45,201 bases of DNA from an uncultured Clostridia bacterium (lineage in GTDB: Bacteria > Bacillota > Clostridia > Oscillospirales > Ruminococcaceae), in the NCBI GenBank assembly GCA_945876755.1, contig CAMCPM010000015.1, forward strand, positions 1 through 45,201, given 5' to 3'. The notes below the pieces were generated by a model that was not told the DNA's origin, searched no databases, and was given only the letters and a program-made list of their open reading frames with translations. The translations under genes were made by a program, and so were the position numbers. The stretch's first letter is position 1. Every line of letters starts with the position of its first letter. This document shows, piece after piece, positions 7,343 to 14,687 of the stretch.

Positions 7343-7386
7343 CAAAAAAGCAAAGCCTTGCGAAGTAACGAAACAAGCGGCTTTGC
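7343..7386 (-). terminator. Intercistronic terminator or attenuator between rpsP and khpA
   Basis: On the minus strand GCAAAGCC (7379-7386) and GGCTTTGC (7350-7357) form a stem with a 21-nt loop, followed directly by TTTTTT (7343-7349). It lies about 30 bp before the khpA start codon, so it may reduce khpA expression relative to rpsP. Confidence 0.75.
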
Positions 7387-7482
7387 CCCGGATCTGATAT
7401 ATGGCTTTAAGCAAGCCGTTTTGAACGGGAACGAACGCATGACCGTCCGCCCCGCCGGCTCAATATCGGATATGCCGATACC

Positions 7483-7725
7483 TTACTTAATGCCGTTCTG
7501 GTCAAACAGCTTCTTAACTGTTTCTGTGGGCTGAGCGCCGTTAGCCATCCACTTCTTAGCCTTTTCAGCGTCGATCTTTACAGTGGAAGGTTCAGTTGTG
7601 GAATCATAGTAGCCGATCTCCTCGATAAATCTGCCATCTCTGGGGTATCTGGAATCAGCAACGACGATTCTGTAGAAAGGAGCCTTCTTAGCACCCATTC
7701 TTCTCAGTCTGATTTTTACTGCCAT
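7483..7725 (-). CDS. rpsP: 30S ribosomal protein S16
   Basis: The 80-residue protein starts [20 protein letters not shown] and continues with [20 protein letters not shown], the unmistakable S16 signature. Length is normal for Firmicutes. The ATG is preceded by GGAGGTGAATATA. It lies downstream of ffh and a small membrane-protein gene and upstream of khpA, matching the conserved ffh-rpsP-khpA order. A terminator follows before khpA. Confidence 0.98.
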   Translation of the reverse strand: MAVKIRLRRMGAKKAPFYRIVVADSRYPRDGRFIEEIGYYDSTTEPSTVKIDAEKAKKWMANGAQPTETVKKLFDQNGIK

Positions 7726-7789
7726 TTATATTCACCTCCGAATTAAAATTTCATTGACTTTATATCAAAACGTTTTTCAACGTAATGAA

Positions 7790-8005
7790 TCAAATTAAAT
7801 CTGTCAGCACCGCAGTACCGAAAGCAAACAGCAGCACTCCTGCCGCACCTATAAGAAATCTTAAAACATTTCTGTTTTTCAGCCTTGGTCTCGGCATACC
7901 GTTGCGGTACGACCAATAATCAATATACCATTTGAAATCAAGCGCCGCCGCAAGGACGTTGAATAATCCGACTGCTGCAAAAAGTATAAAATAGAAAATA
8001 TCCAT
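7790..8005 (-). CDS. Small two-helix membrane protein of unknown function
   Basis: This 71-residue protein has two hydrophobic helices (about residues 3-22 and 49-68). They flank a short hydrophilic stretch rich in Trp, Tyr and Arg, including KWYIDYWSYRNG and PRPRLKNRN. It has no signal peptide cleavage site or cofactor motif. It begins only 9 bp after ffh, so it is very likely co-transcribed, and it interrupts the usual ffh-rpsP adjacency. I do not recognise a characterised family. A membrane role near the SRP pathway would be a guess from position alone. Confidence 0.6.
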   Translation of the reverse strand: MDIFYFILFAAVGLFNVLAAALDFKWYIDYWSYRNGMPRPRLKNRNVLRFLIGAAGVLLFAFGTAVLTDLI

Positions 8006-8014
8006 TTTAAATTT

Positions 8015-9382
8015 TTACATCATGGGAGGCATTCCGCCGCCCATCATTCCGGGAGGAAGTCTCAGCTTGTTTTTTTTGCCCTTGCCGTTCTTGCCCATAA
8101 CTCCCAGCTGTTTCATCATCTTCTGCATTTCCTCAAACTGTCTAAGCAGACGGTTAACATCGGCAACGGTATTTCCGCTTCCTGCGGCAATTCTGCGCTT
8201 TCTCTTGGGGTCGATAATGGACGGCTTTGCTCTTTCCGCAGGAGTCATTGAAAGTATCATTGCCTCAATGCGTTTGAGCTGGCTGTCGTCAATATCAACA
8301 TTGTCAAGCTTGTTTCCAACGCCGGGAAGCATACCGATTATCTGCTTCAGCGGCCCCATTTTCTGTATCTGCTTCATCTGCTCCATAAGGTCGGTAAGGT
8401 CGAAGCTGTTTTCCTTTAGCCTGCCTGCAAGCTTCTTTGAGTTTTCCTCGTCGAACGTAGACTGTGCCCTCTCGATAAGAGTGAGCATATCGCCCATGCC
8501 GAGGATACGGGAAGCCATTCTTTCAGGGTGGAACTGCTCAAAATCGCCAAGCTTTTCGCCTGTACCCACAAACTTGATAGGTTTACCGGTTACGGCAAGT
8601 ACGGACAGCGCCGCACCGCCTCTTGTATCTGAATCGAGCTTTGACATAAGCACGCTGTCGATGCCGAGAGCGTCGTCAAACGCCTTTGCAACGTTAACTG
8701 CGTCCTGACCTGTCATTGCGTCGACTACAAGCATAATTTCGTTTGGAGAGGTTTCTTCCTTAATGGTTTTCAGTTCGTCCATGAGCTGCTCGTCAATGTG
8801 AAGACGACCTGCGGTATCGAGGATAACCACATCATTGCCGTAATCCTTTGCGTGCTTGACCGCTTCCTTGGCAATGGTAACAGGATTTATCTGACCCATT
8901 TCAAAAACCTTGACTCCTGCCTTTTCGCCAACTACCTGAAGCTGATTTATAGCCGCAGGACGGTAAACGTCGCAGGCAACCAGCAGAGGTCGCTTGCCCT
9001 GTTCCTTAAAGAACTTTGCAAGCTTTGCCGCATGAGTGGTCTTACCGGAACCCTGCAAACCGCACATCATGATAACACACGGCGGCTTTGACGGGAAATT
9101 TATTCTTGCGTTGCTGTCGCCCATAAGAGCGATAAGCTCTTCGTTAACTATCTTGATGACCTGCTGACCGGGAGTAAGGCTTGTAAGAACCTCTTCACCC
9201 ACAGCGCGCTCGGAAACCTTTGCAACGAAGTCCTTAACGACCTTGTAGCTTACGTCCGCCTCAAGCAGAGCCATACGCACCTCGCGCATAGCCTCCTTGA
9301 CGTCTGCTTCGGTGAGCTTTCCTCTGCTTTTAAGACGCTTGAACACGCCGTTCAGTTTTTCGGAAAGACCTTCAAACGCCAT
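8015..9382 (-). CDS. ffh: Signal recognition particle GTPase Ffh (SRP54)
   Basis: The 455-residue protein has an N domain, a G domain with G1 GLQGSGKTT, G3 DTAGR and G4 SKLDSD, the SRP-specific DVYRPAA and DTRGGAA segments, and a methionine-rich M domain. The C terminus is rich in Gly, Met and Pro (GMMGGGMPPMM). Ffh binds signal peptides and SRP RNA and delivers ribosomes to FtsY at the membrane. I choose the ATG at 9382 (MAFEGLSEKL), the usual N terminus. An ATG three codons upstream overlaps the AAAGGA site. ylxM lies just upstream, as in most Firmicutes. No SRP RNA gene was recognised in the window. Confidence 0.97.
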   Translation of the reverse strand: MAFEGLSEKLNGVFKRLKSRGKLTEADVKEAMREVRMALLEADVSYKVVKDFVAKVSERAVGEEVLTSLTPGQQVIKIVNEELIALMGDSNARINFPSKPPCVIMMCGLQGSGKTTHAAKLAKFFKEQGKRPLLVACDVYRPAAINQLQVVGEKAGVKVFEMGQINPVTIAKEAVKHAKDYGNDVVILDTAGRLHIDEQLMDELKTIKEETSPNEIMLVVDAMTGQDAVNVAKAFDDALGIDSVLMSKLDSDTRGGAALSVLAVTGKPIKFVGTGEKLGDFEQFHPERMASRILGMGDMLTLIERAQSTFDEENSKKLAGRLKENSFDLTDLMEQMKQIQKMGPLKQIIGMLPGVGNKLDNVDIDDSQLKRIEAMILSMTPAERAKPSIIDPKRKRRIAAGSGNTVADVNRLLRQFEEMQKMMKQLGVMGKNGKGKKNKLRLPPGMMGGGMPPMM

Positions 9383-9415
9383 AAAAACCATCCTTTCTCA
9401 ACAGAAAAATATATT

Positions 9416-9781
9416 TTAAAACAGTTCTTTGTTTTCCTCTGCAAGCTTTGAAATATATTCTGCACGTTTAGCAACAGCACCGGGATTTCCGCATTCGCCT
9501 TTTATCTCGACCGCAAGCCGTGAGATTTCCTCCATCAATGCGTAAAACTTTTCGGAACGCTCTGCAAGTGCGAATTTGTCCTCCATTTCAAAGAGGGTCT
9601 GTTCACCGCGTTTGATGCTGTCTCTCACGCCCTGACGGGTAATATTCTCATGCTCTGCGATCTCGGAAAGCGACAAATCCTCGTTATAGTATAAATCAAT
9701 AACGTCTCTCTGCTTATCGGTCAGCATAGGAGAGTAGTAGTCCAGCAGGACAGATACGCGCAGATTTTTTTCGGTATTCAT
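9416..9781 (-). CDS. ylxM: YlxM family HTH protein (UPF0122), SRP-associated
   Basis: This 121-residue protein has a sigma-70 region 4-like helix-turn-helix: LTDKQRDVIDLYY near residues 20-32, then LSLSEIAEHENITRQGVRD. A longer C-terminal helical tail follows. YlxM modulates SRP GTPase activity in streptococci and is typically encoded directly upstream of ffh, as here, with a 33-bp gap. The ATG at 9781 has GAGGTG six bases upstream; a GTG three codons earlier is the alternative. A consensus promoter at 9826-9854 drives ylxM-ffh. Confidence 0.92.
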   Translation of the reverse strand: MNTEKNLRVSVLLDYYSPMLTDKQRDVIDLYYNEDLSLSEIAEHENITRQGVRDSIKRGEQTLFEMEDKFALAERSEKFYALMEEISRLAVEIKGECGNPGAVAKRAEYISKLAEENKELF

Positions 9782-9825
9782 CACGTTCACCTCGCAGTCT
9801 GTTGTAAAGCAGAATCACTTTACAT

Positions 9826-9854
9826 ATTATACTACATATTTTTCTGTTTGTCAA
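9826..9854 (-). promoter_or_regulatory. Sigma-A promoter of the ylxM-ffh operon
   Basis: TTGACA (9849-9854) and TATAAT (9826-9831) on the minus strand are a perfect match with a 17-bp spacer, about 45 bp upstream of ylxM. Confidence 0.9.
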
Positions 9855-9873
9855 GGGGTATTTTTATTTTTTA

Positions 9874-9998
9874 GATAAATCGGGTAAACAAGAATTTGCA
9901 GGCTGAGCAAAACGAACGCAAAGCGTTCGTTTTGCGCTGGACCAGCTTTAGTCGCTTCGCTGTTCACTAATTAAAATAGTCCGCTAAACTATAATTTA
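9874..9998. repeat. Dispersed intergenic repeat, copy 3
   Basis: A partial 36-bp unit (TAAACAAGAATTTGCAGGCTGAG, read in two parts near 9886-9907) runs into a perfect 13-bp inverted repeat (9907-9919 with 9923-9935) and a GCTGG-A-CCAGC palindrome (9936-9946). These are followed by the TAGTCGCTTCGCTG module and the TAGTCCGCTAAACTATAATTT module (about 9977-9997). The last two are also at 153-203, and the GCTGGACCAGCTT module is at the window end in reverse. Confidence 0.78.
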
Positions 9999-10008
9999 CA
10001 CATTATCT

Positions 10009-11805
10009 CTATATTTCCCGTGTATATTTTTTCAGAAATTCCAGTTCGTCTCCATCAAAATGCGGAGAAAGCTTTTCGTAAACCATTTTGTGATAAGCGT
10101 TCAGCCTGTCTTTGTCAATCTGTTCCATCTGTGAAACATCAATACAGTCCAGATCTATTGGCGCATAGGTTATAGTCTCAAATTCCATTACCTGACCGTA
10201 CTCGCCGCAGCCGGCTTTTTTGCACAGAAGCTCATTTTCAATGCGTATCCCGTGACTGCCCTCAACGTAAACTCCCGGCTCATCGGTAGTTATCATGCCT
10301 TCTTCAAGTACAGCGCTTTGCTCACGGTCTGGGGAAAGCCTCCAGCGGAAGCTGTTTGGCGACTCGTGTACGCTTAAAAGATAGCCTACCCCGTGACCCG
10401 TTCCGCAGCGGTAGTCAAGCCCTTTTTCCCACATTACGCCCCGTGCAAGAATATCAAGGTTTTCCCCCTTGCAGCCGTGCATAAACTTTGCCGCCGCAAG
10501 ATTGAGCATCGCACGGAGAGTAAGGGTAAAATGGGTGCGCATTTCGTCGGTTAGCTCGCCCAGCGCAAAGGTACGGGTTATGTCGGTGGTGCCCTCAAAG
10601 TAGTGTCCGCCGCTGTCCACAAGGAGCATACCATACGGCTTTAGAGCGGCATTGTTCCCCGTTTCGGCGGAATAGTGCATCATCGCGGCGTTTGCCCCGT
10701 ATGCGCTGATGGTATCAAAGCTTACTCCTATAAAATGGTTTCCGCCGACTTCTGCTCGCAGACCGTCAATGTATGCGGCAGCTTCGCTTTCGGTAATACT
10801 CTTTTTGCCGACTGTATTTTTCAGCCAATACATAAATTTTGTAACGGCAATACCGTCCAGCAGGTGAGCATAACGGATATTCTCGATTTCAACGGGATTT
10901 TTCACAGCTTTGAGCAGGGAACAGGGATTCGGCTTTGAGATTATCTCACAGCCGTCAAGAAGCTTTACAAGGCGGTAATTTACCCGTTTTTCGTTAAGCA
11001 GAATACGTTTGCCGCTGAGGTTTCCTGCATATTCGTAAATGCCGTCATAAGGGCGTATCTCGGCGCCGCTGTTTTCGATATAGCTGCGTACGGTTTCTCC
11101 GCAGGCGTTTTCGTCAAGGAAAAGGTAGGCTTTATCCTCGGTAATTGCCGCATAGGAAAGTACCATAGGACAGCACTCAATATCGTCTGCACGAATGTTG
11201 AACAGCCAGGAAATATCGTCAAGAGCTGTAATAATATGCACATCAGCGTTTTCTTTCGCAAGCTTTTTTCTGACTTCGGCAAGCTTGTCGGCGGCGCTTT
11301 TTCCGCTGTATTTTTCTTCAAGCAGATAAATTTCCGTATGGACAAGCTTGGGTCGGTTTTCCCATATCTTGTCTGCAAGGTCTGTATCACAGATAACTTT
11401 TCCGTCCTTTTTTTTAGCAAGCTCTTCGTACAGCTTTCCCGAAGCAGCAGTTATGACCCGTCCGTCAAAGCCGATATTCCCTCCGTCGGGAAGGATTTGT
11501 TCCGCATACTCCCGAACCGTCGGCACGTTCGGTTCTCCCGATTTCATAAGGGTTATGCCGCTGCCTTTAAGTTGGTTTTCCGCTTGGATAAAGTAACGTC
11601 CGTCGGTAAAAAGCGCAGCGGCATTTTCGGACACAACAAGAGTCCCGGCAGAGCCTGTAAAGCCGCTGAGATACTTTCTTGCCATAAAATACGGACTGAC
11701 ATATTCGCTGTCGTGAAAGTCCGAGGTAGGGACGATATAGACGCTTATGCCGGCTTTTTTCATTTCATTTCTGAGTAATTGGATATTCTTCTGTGGATCG
11801 TTCAT
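10009..11805 (-). CDS. Xaa-Pro aminopeptidase (aminopeptidase P, long form, M24B)
   Basis: This 598-residue cytoplasmic metallopeptidase would remove N-terminal residues preceding proline. It has the long three-domain layout: two creatinase-type N-terminal domains (about 1-300) and a pita-bread catalytic domain. All five metal ligands are visible: Asp397 (LLVDSGGHY), Asp408 (TTDITRTFALG), His471 (GTGHGVGYLLSVHE), Glu509 (TTDEPGVYVEG) and Glu523 (GIRIENELL). The short PepQ/YpdF-type enzymes of about 360 residues lack the extra domain. The ATG has AAAGGAGAACCACA and lies inside the last 41 bp of the upstream membrane-protein gene, which suggests coupling. Confidence 0.95.
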   Translation of the reverse strand: MNDPQKNIQLLRNEMKKAGISVYIVPTSDFHDSEYVSPYFMARKYLSGFTGSAGTLVVSENAAALFTDGRYFIQAENQLKGSGITLMKSGEPNVPTVREYAEQILPDGGNIGFDGRVITAASGKLYEELAKKKDGKVICDTDLADKIWENRPKLVHTEIYLLEEKYSGKSAADKLAEVRKKLAKENADVHIITALDDISWLFNIRADDIECCPMVLSYAAITEDKAYLFLDENACGETVRSYIENSGAEIRPYDGIYEYAGNLSGKRILLNEKRVNYRLVKLLDGCEIISKPNPCSLLKAVKNPVEIENIRYAHLLDGIAVTKFMYWLKNTVGKKSITESEAAAYIDGLRAEVGGNHFIGVSFDTISAYGANAAMMHYSAETGNNAALKPYGMLLVDSGGHYFEGTTDITRTFALGELTDEMRTHFTLTLRAMLNLAAAKFMHGCKGENLDILARGVMWEKGLDYRCGTGHGVGYLLSVHESPNSFRWRLSPDREQSAVLEEGMITTDEPGVYVEGSHGIRIENELLCKKAGCGEYGQVMEFETITYAPIDLDCIDVSQMEQIDKDRLNAYHKMVYEKLSPHFDGDELEFLKKYTREI

Positions 11806-12256
11806 TGTGGTTCTCCTTTACATTTTTTCTGTATCTGAATGCAGTAACTGCACTTGCTGCGTACAGTGTGAAATAAATTGCCGGAATAAGCTCAAACGGG
11901 GAGAAATCTCCGCCTGCAATTGCAGCAATAATTAAAATTATGCACAGCAGCGTTCCTGCTGAGCCGAATACTATGCAGGGCAGGGCAAACCGACCTTTGT
12001 TAATTGCGCAGGCAAGACCGAATGCGCCCATCACGGCGGCTATGACGAATGCAAATGCAAGCATTACAATAATAATGTATATGAAAATACTGCCAAAAAG
12101 AGCTATAAAATCGTCAAAGGAGTTTTCTGTTTCCGAGGACATTGAATCAAGTTCCGTGCTGAATTCATACATCCCGAGGCCGGCAAATACAGCGCCGAGC
12201 GAAAGCAAAAGCGAAATAATGCTCATTATAAGCATGGGTATTAAATTCTTTTTCAT
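11765..12256 (-). CDS. Four-helix membrane protein of unknown function
   Basis: The 163-residue protein has hydrophobic segments at about 8-28, 52-75, 95-115 and 122-142. A short acidic extracellular-type loop (STELDSMSSETENSFDD) lies between the first two, and a hydrophilic Lys/Glu tail at the end. No enzymatic motif is seen. Its last 41 bases overlap the start of the aminopeptidase gene in another frame. A GGGGGCGG stretch precedes the ATG, and a promoter lies at 12281-12309. It looks like a generic small clostridial membrane protein. Confidence 0.72.
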   Translation of the reverse strand: MKKNLIPMLIMSIISLLLSLGAVFAGLGMYEFSTELDSMSSETENSFDDFIALFGSIFIYIIIVMLAFAFVIAAVMGAFGLACAINKGRFALPCIVFGSAGTLLCIILIIAAIAGGDFSPFELIPAIYFTLYAASAVTAFRYRKNVKENHNERSTEEYPITQK

Positions 12257-12280
12257 ATTGCCGCCCCCTTTGCAATAATA

Positions 12281-12309
12281 ATTATATAGTAATCATAAAT
12301 GTTTGTAAA
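12281..12309 (-). promoter_or_regulatory. Sigma-A promoter for the membrane protein-aminopeptidase pair
   Basis: TTTACA (12304-12309) and TATAAT (12281-12286) on the minus strand are 17 bp apart, 25 bp upstream of the ATG. It is back to back with the plus-strand promoter at 12327-12355. Confidence 0.75.
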
Positions 12310-12326
12310 TATTTTTGCAGTAAAAA

Positions 12327-12355
12327 TTGACTTTTAAGGCAAAAAATAGTACAAT
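12327..12355 (+). promoter_or_regulatory. Sigma-A promoter of the amidohydrolase gene
   Basis: TTGACT (12327-12332) and TACAAT (12350-12355) have a 17-bp spacer and lie 36 bp upstream of the start codon. Confidence 0.8.
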
Positions 12356-12390
12356 TATTATATATAGTTTCCATTGAAAGGACTTTTAAA

Positions 12391-13197
12391 ATGTATATTG
12401 ATTTTCACACCCACGCCTTTGCAGACGCCATTGCAGAACGTGCCATCTCAAAGCTGGAAAACACGCTTATCGAATCGGGACTTGATTCTCCTCCTCCGGC
12501 TACAAGGGGTACGGTGAGAGAACTTGCCGAAAAGCTGGACGAGTGGGGAATAGACAAAGCGGTGATCTTGCCTATCGCTACCAAACCTTCCCAGCAGACT
12601 GTTATCAACAACTGGGCAAAGGAGATACAATCGGACAGGCTTTGCTGCTTCGGTTCGGTGCATCCCGAGGCAGAGGACGCTCTTGAGGAGCTTGAACGGA
12701 TAAAATCTCTCGGACTTAAAGGCGTAAAGCTTCATCCGGATTATCAGGGCTTTTATGCCGACGAGGAAAGACTTTTCCCGATTTACCGCAAATGCGCCGA
12801 GCTTGGACTTCCCGTTATTTTACACGCCGGACTTGACGCTATGTCAATGGACTGTATTCACTGCACTCCCCAAATGAGTGCAAGGGTGCTTGAAGCAGTT
12901 CCCGAAATGACGCTTATTCTTGCGCATCTGGGAGGAAATTTCTGCTGGAACGATGTGGAAAAATATCTTGTGGGGAAAAATGTTTATTTGGACACAGCTT
13001 ATATAGAGGGCAATATTTCCGATGAACAAGCACTGAGGATATTCAGAAATCACGGTACGGATAAGATATTGTTTGCTTCGGACTGCCCTTGGCATCCTTC
13101 CTGCCGTGAACGGTCACTTATAGAAAGGCTTCCGCTTACCGAGACAGAGCGTGAAAATATTTCACACAAAAATGCAGAAAGGCTTCTCGGGCTTTAA
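12391..13197 (+). CDS. Amidohydrolase family protein (TIM-barrel metal-dependent hydrolase)
   Basis: This 268-residue protein fits the amidohydrolase-2 family. The first metal-binding motif is DFHTHAF at residues 4-10. GVKLHPDYQGF, LPVILHAG, LILAHLGGN and ILFASDCPW supply the remaining histidines and the catalytic aspartate at the expected strand ends. The substrate is not evident; the family includes decarboxylases and hydrolases of cyclic or aromatic compounds. It is a single-gene unit with its own promoter. The ATG has GAAAGGACTTTTAAA upstream. The downstream 230 bp before pilC hold the pilus promoter and otherwise AT-rich DNA. Confidence 0.9.
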   Translation: MYIDFHTHAFADAIAERAISKLENTLIESGLDSPPPATRGTVRELAEKLDEWGIDKAVILPIATKPSQQTVINNWAKEIQSDRLCCFGSVHPEAEDALEELERIKSLGLKGVKLHPDYQGFYADEERLFPIYRKCAELGLPVILHAGLDAMSMDCIHCTPQMSARVLEAVPEMTLILAHLGGNFCWNDVEKYLVGKNVYLDTAYIEGNISDEQALRIFRNHGTDKILFASDCPWHPSCRERSLIERLPLTETERENISHKNAERLLGL

Positions 13198-13330
13198 TTA
13201 AAATTTTGTTAATTGATTTGCTTTATAATCAATAGTTGATTTGGGTATTTTTATCAATTAGGAAATGAATTTCAGAAATATTTTGTTATAATGTGCGAAT
13301 ATTCATTGCGGATTTGTTAAAAATAACATA

Positions 13331-13359
13331 TTGCCAAATTTATAATAAAATGTTATAAT
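13331..13359 (+). promoter_or_regulatory. Sigma-A promoter of the type IV pilus assembly operon
   Basis: TTGCCA (13331-13336) and TATAAT (13354-13359) are separated by 17 bp. The predicted transcript has a leader of about 60 nt before pilC. No c-di-GMP riboswitch core could be recognised in that leader. Confidence 0.8.
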
Positions 13360-13426
13360 ATTTAAAGTATCGTGGGCAGATTATGCCTGAAGATAATTTT
13401 ATCCATATCGGAGGTGTCAAACATTT

Positions 13427-14620
13427 ATGAAGACCTTTATCTATACGGCTACGGACGTTCAGGGCAATACTATTAAAAATGCCAGAATGACAGCCGAAGA
13501 TGTAAATGATTTTCTGGAAAAAATCCATGAAAAGGGTCTCTTCTGCTCAAGCTACAAGGAGGCAAGTTCCAAAAAATCGAACACTCTTCATAAGTTCACA
13601 ATGGCGGAGCTGGCTTATAACTGCCGTCAGCTCAGCGCGATGCTTACATCCGGCTTGACGCTGGTAAGAGCGCTTGATATTCTGTACAAGGAGCAGGTCA
13701 AGGAGGCTCCCAAGCAGATTTTCAGAGAGGTTTACGAAGAGGTTCAGAAGGGTTCTTCTTTCTCGGATGCACTGAAAATGCAGCAGGGTGCGTTCCCTAA
13801 CTTCTTTGTTTCAATGGTCCAGGCCGGTGAGTCTTCAGGTTCTCTTGACGTTATCGTACGCCGTCTTGAAGAATATTACGACAAGCAGAACAAGCTGAAC
13901 AATAAGATCAAGGGCGCCATGATGTATCCTATCATTCTTGCTGTTCTTTGCGTTGCCATCGTAATTGCGTTGTTTACGTTCATCATGCCTACATTTAAAG
14001 GACTTCTTACCGAAAAGGATATGAAGGGTCTTACAGGTGCGCTGTTTGCTTTCTCAGACAGTATTACCGGATATTGGTACATATACATCGGCGTTGTGCT
14101 TGCTGTTGTGTTTATTGTCAAGTATGCCCTTAAAGTTCCCGATGTGCGTTATAAATGGGATAAACTTGTCTGCAAAATGCCTAAGATCGGCAAGCTTGTC
14201 GTAAAGGTTTATACCGGTAAGTTTGCAAGAACGCTTTCTTCGCTGTATTCATCCGGTATCCCGATGGTAGAGAGCCTTGAGCGTTCGGCTGCTATCCTTA
14301 ATAACAGCTTTATTGAAAAGGCGTTTGTTACTGTTGTTGATGAGGTTAAGCAGGGCGAACAGCTTTCGGTATCACTTCAGAGAACAGGTATATTCGAGTC
14401 AATGTTCTGTTCTATTATTTATGTAGGTGAGGAATCCGGTGCGCTGGATACTATCCTTGAAAAATCCGCATCATTCTATGAAGACGAATCCGACTCTGCG
14501 ATCCAGCGTATCGTTGGTATGATCGAACCGATTATGATCATCGTAATGGGTGCTGCTATCGGTCTTGTAATTGCAGGTATCCTTCCGGCTATCTACAACT
14601 CTATGGAAAACATTGCGTAA
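13427..14620 (+). CDS. pilC: Type IV pilus inner-membrane platform protein PilC (T2SS F family)
   Basis: This 397-residue polytopic protein has two GspF domains. The first contains MAELAYNCRQLSAMLTSGLT, the second GKFARTLSSLYSSGIPMVES. Each is followed by the family pattern VQAGESSGSLD or VGEESGALD. Membrane helices are at about 165-188, 215-236 and 370-392. PilC is the rotor-like platform on which PilB and PilT act. The N terminus (FIYTATDVQGNTIKN) matches the usual F-family opening. The ATG is preceded by GGAGGTG. It is the first gene of a six-gene unit that ends at 20774. Confidence 0.95.
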   Translation: MKTFIYTATDVQGNTIKNARMTAEDVNDFLEKIHEKGLFCSSYKEASSKKSNTLHKFTMAELAYNCRQLSAMLTSGLTLVRALDILYKEQVKEAPKQIFREVYEEVQKGSSFSDALKMQQGAFPNFFVSMVQAGESSGSLDVIVRRLEEYYDKQNKLNNKIKGAMMYPIILAVLCVAIVIALFTFIMPTFKGLLTEKDMKGLTGALFAFSDSITGYWYIYIGVVLAVVFIVKYALKVPDVRYKWDKLVCKMPKIGKLVVKVYTGKFARTLSSLYSSGIPMVESLERSAAILNNSFIEKAFVTVVDEVKQGEQLSVSLQRTGIFESMFCSIIYVGEESGALDTILEKSASFYEDESDSAIQRIVGMIEPIMIIVMGAAIGLVIAGILPAIYNSMENIA

Positions 14621-14687
14621 TCTTAAAAAGGTCAAAAAGGAACAGAACGCTGTTCAATAATAATAAAATTTTTGTGAGGTGACGAGT

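Noticed and set aside
13360-13426. c-di-GMP riboswitch in the pilC leader
   Set aside because: At about 60 nt the leader is too short for the GEMM-I aptamer and lacks its conserved core bases; only two small hairpins are present.
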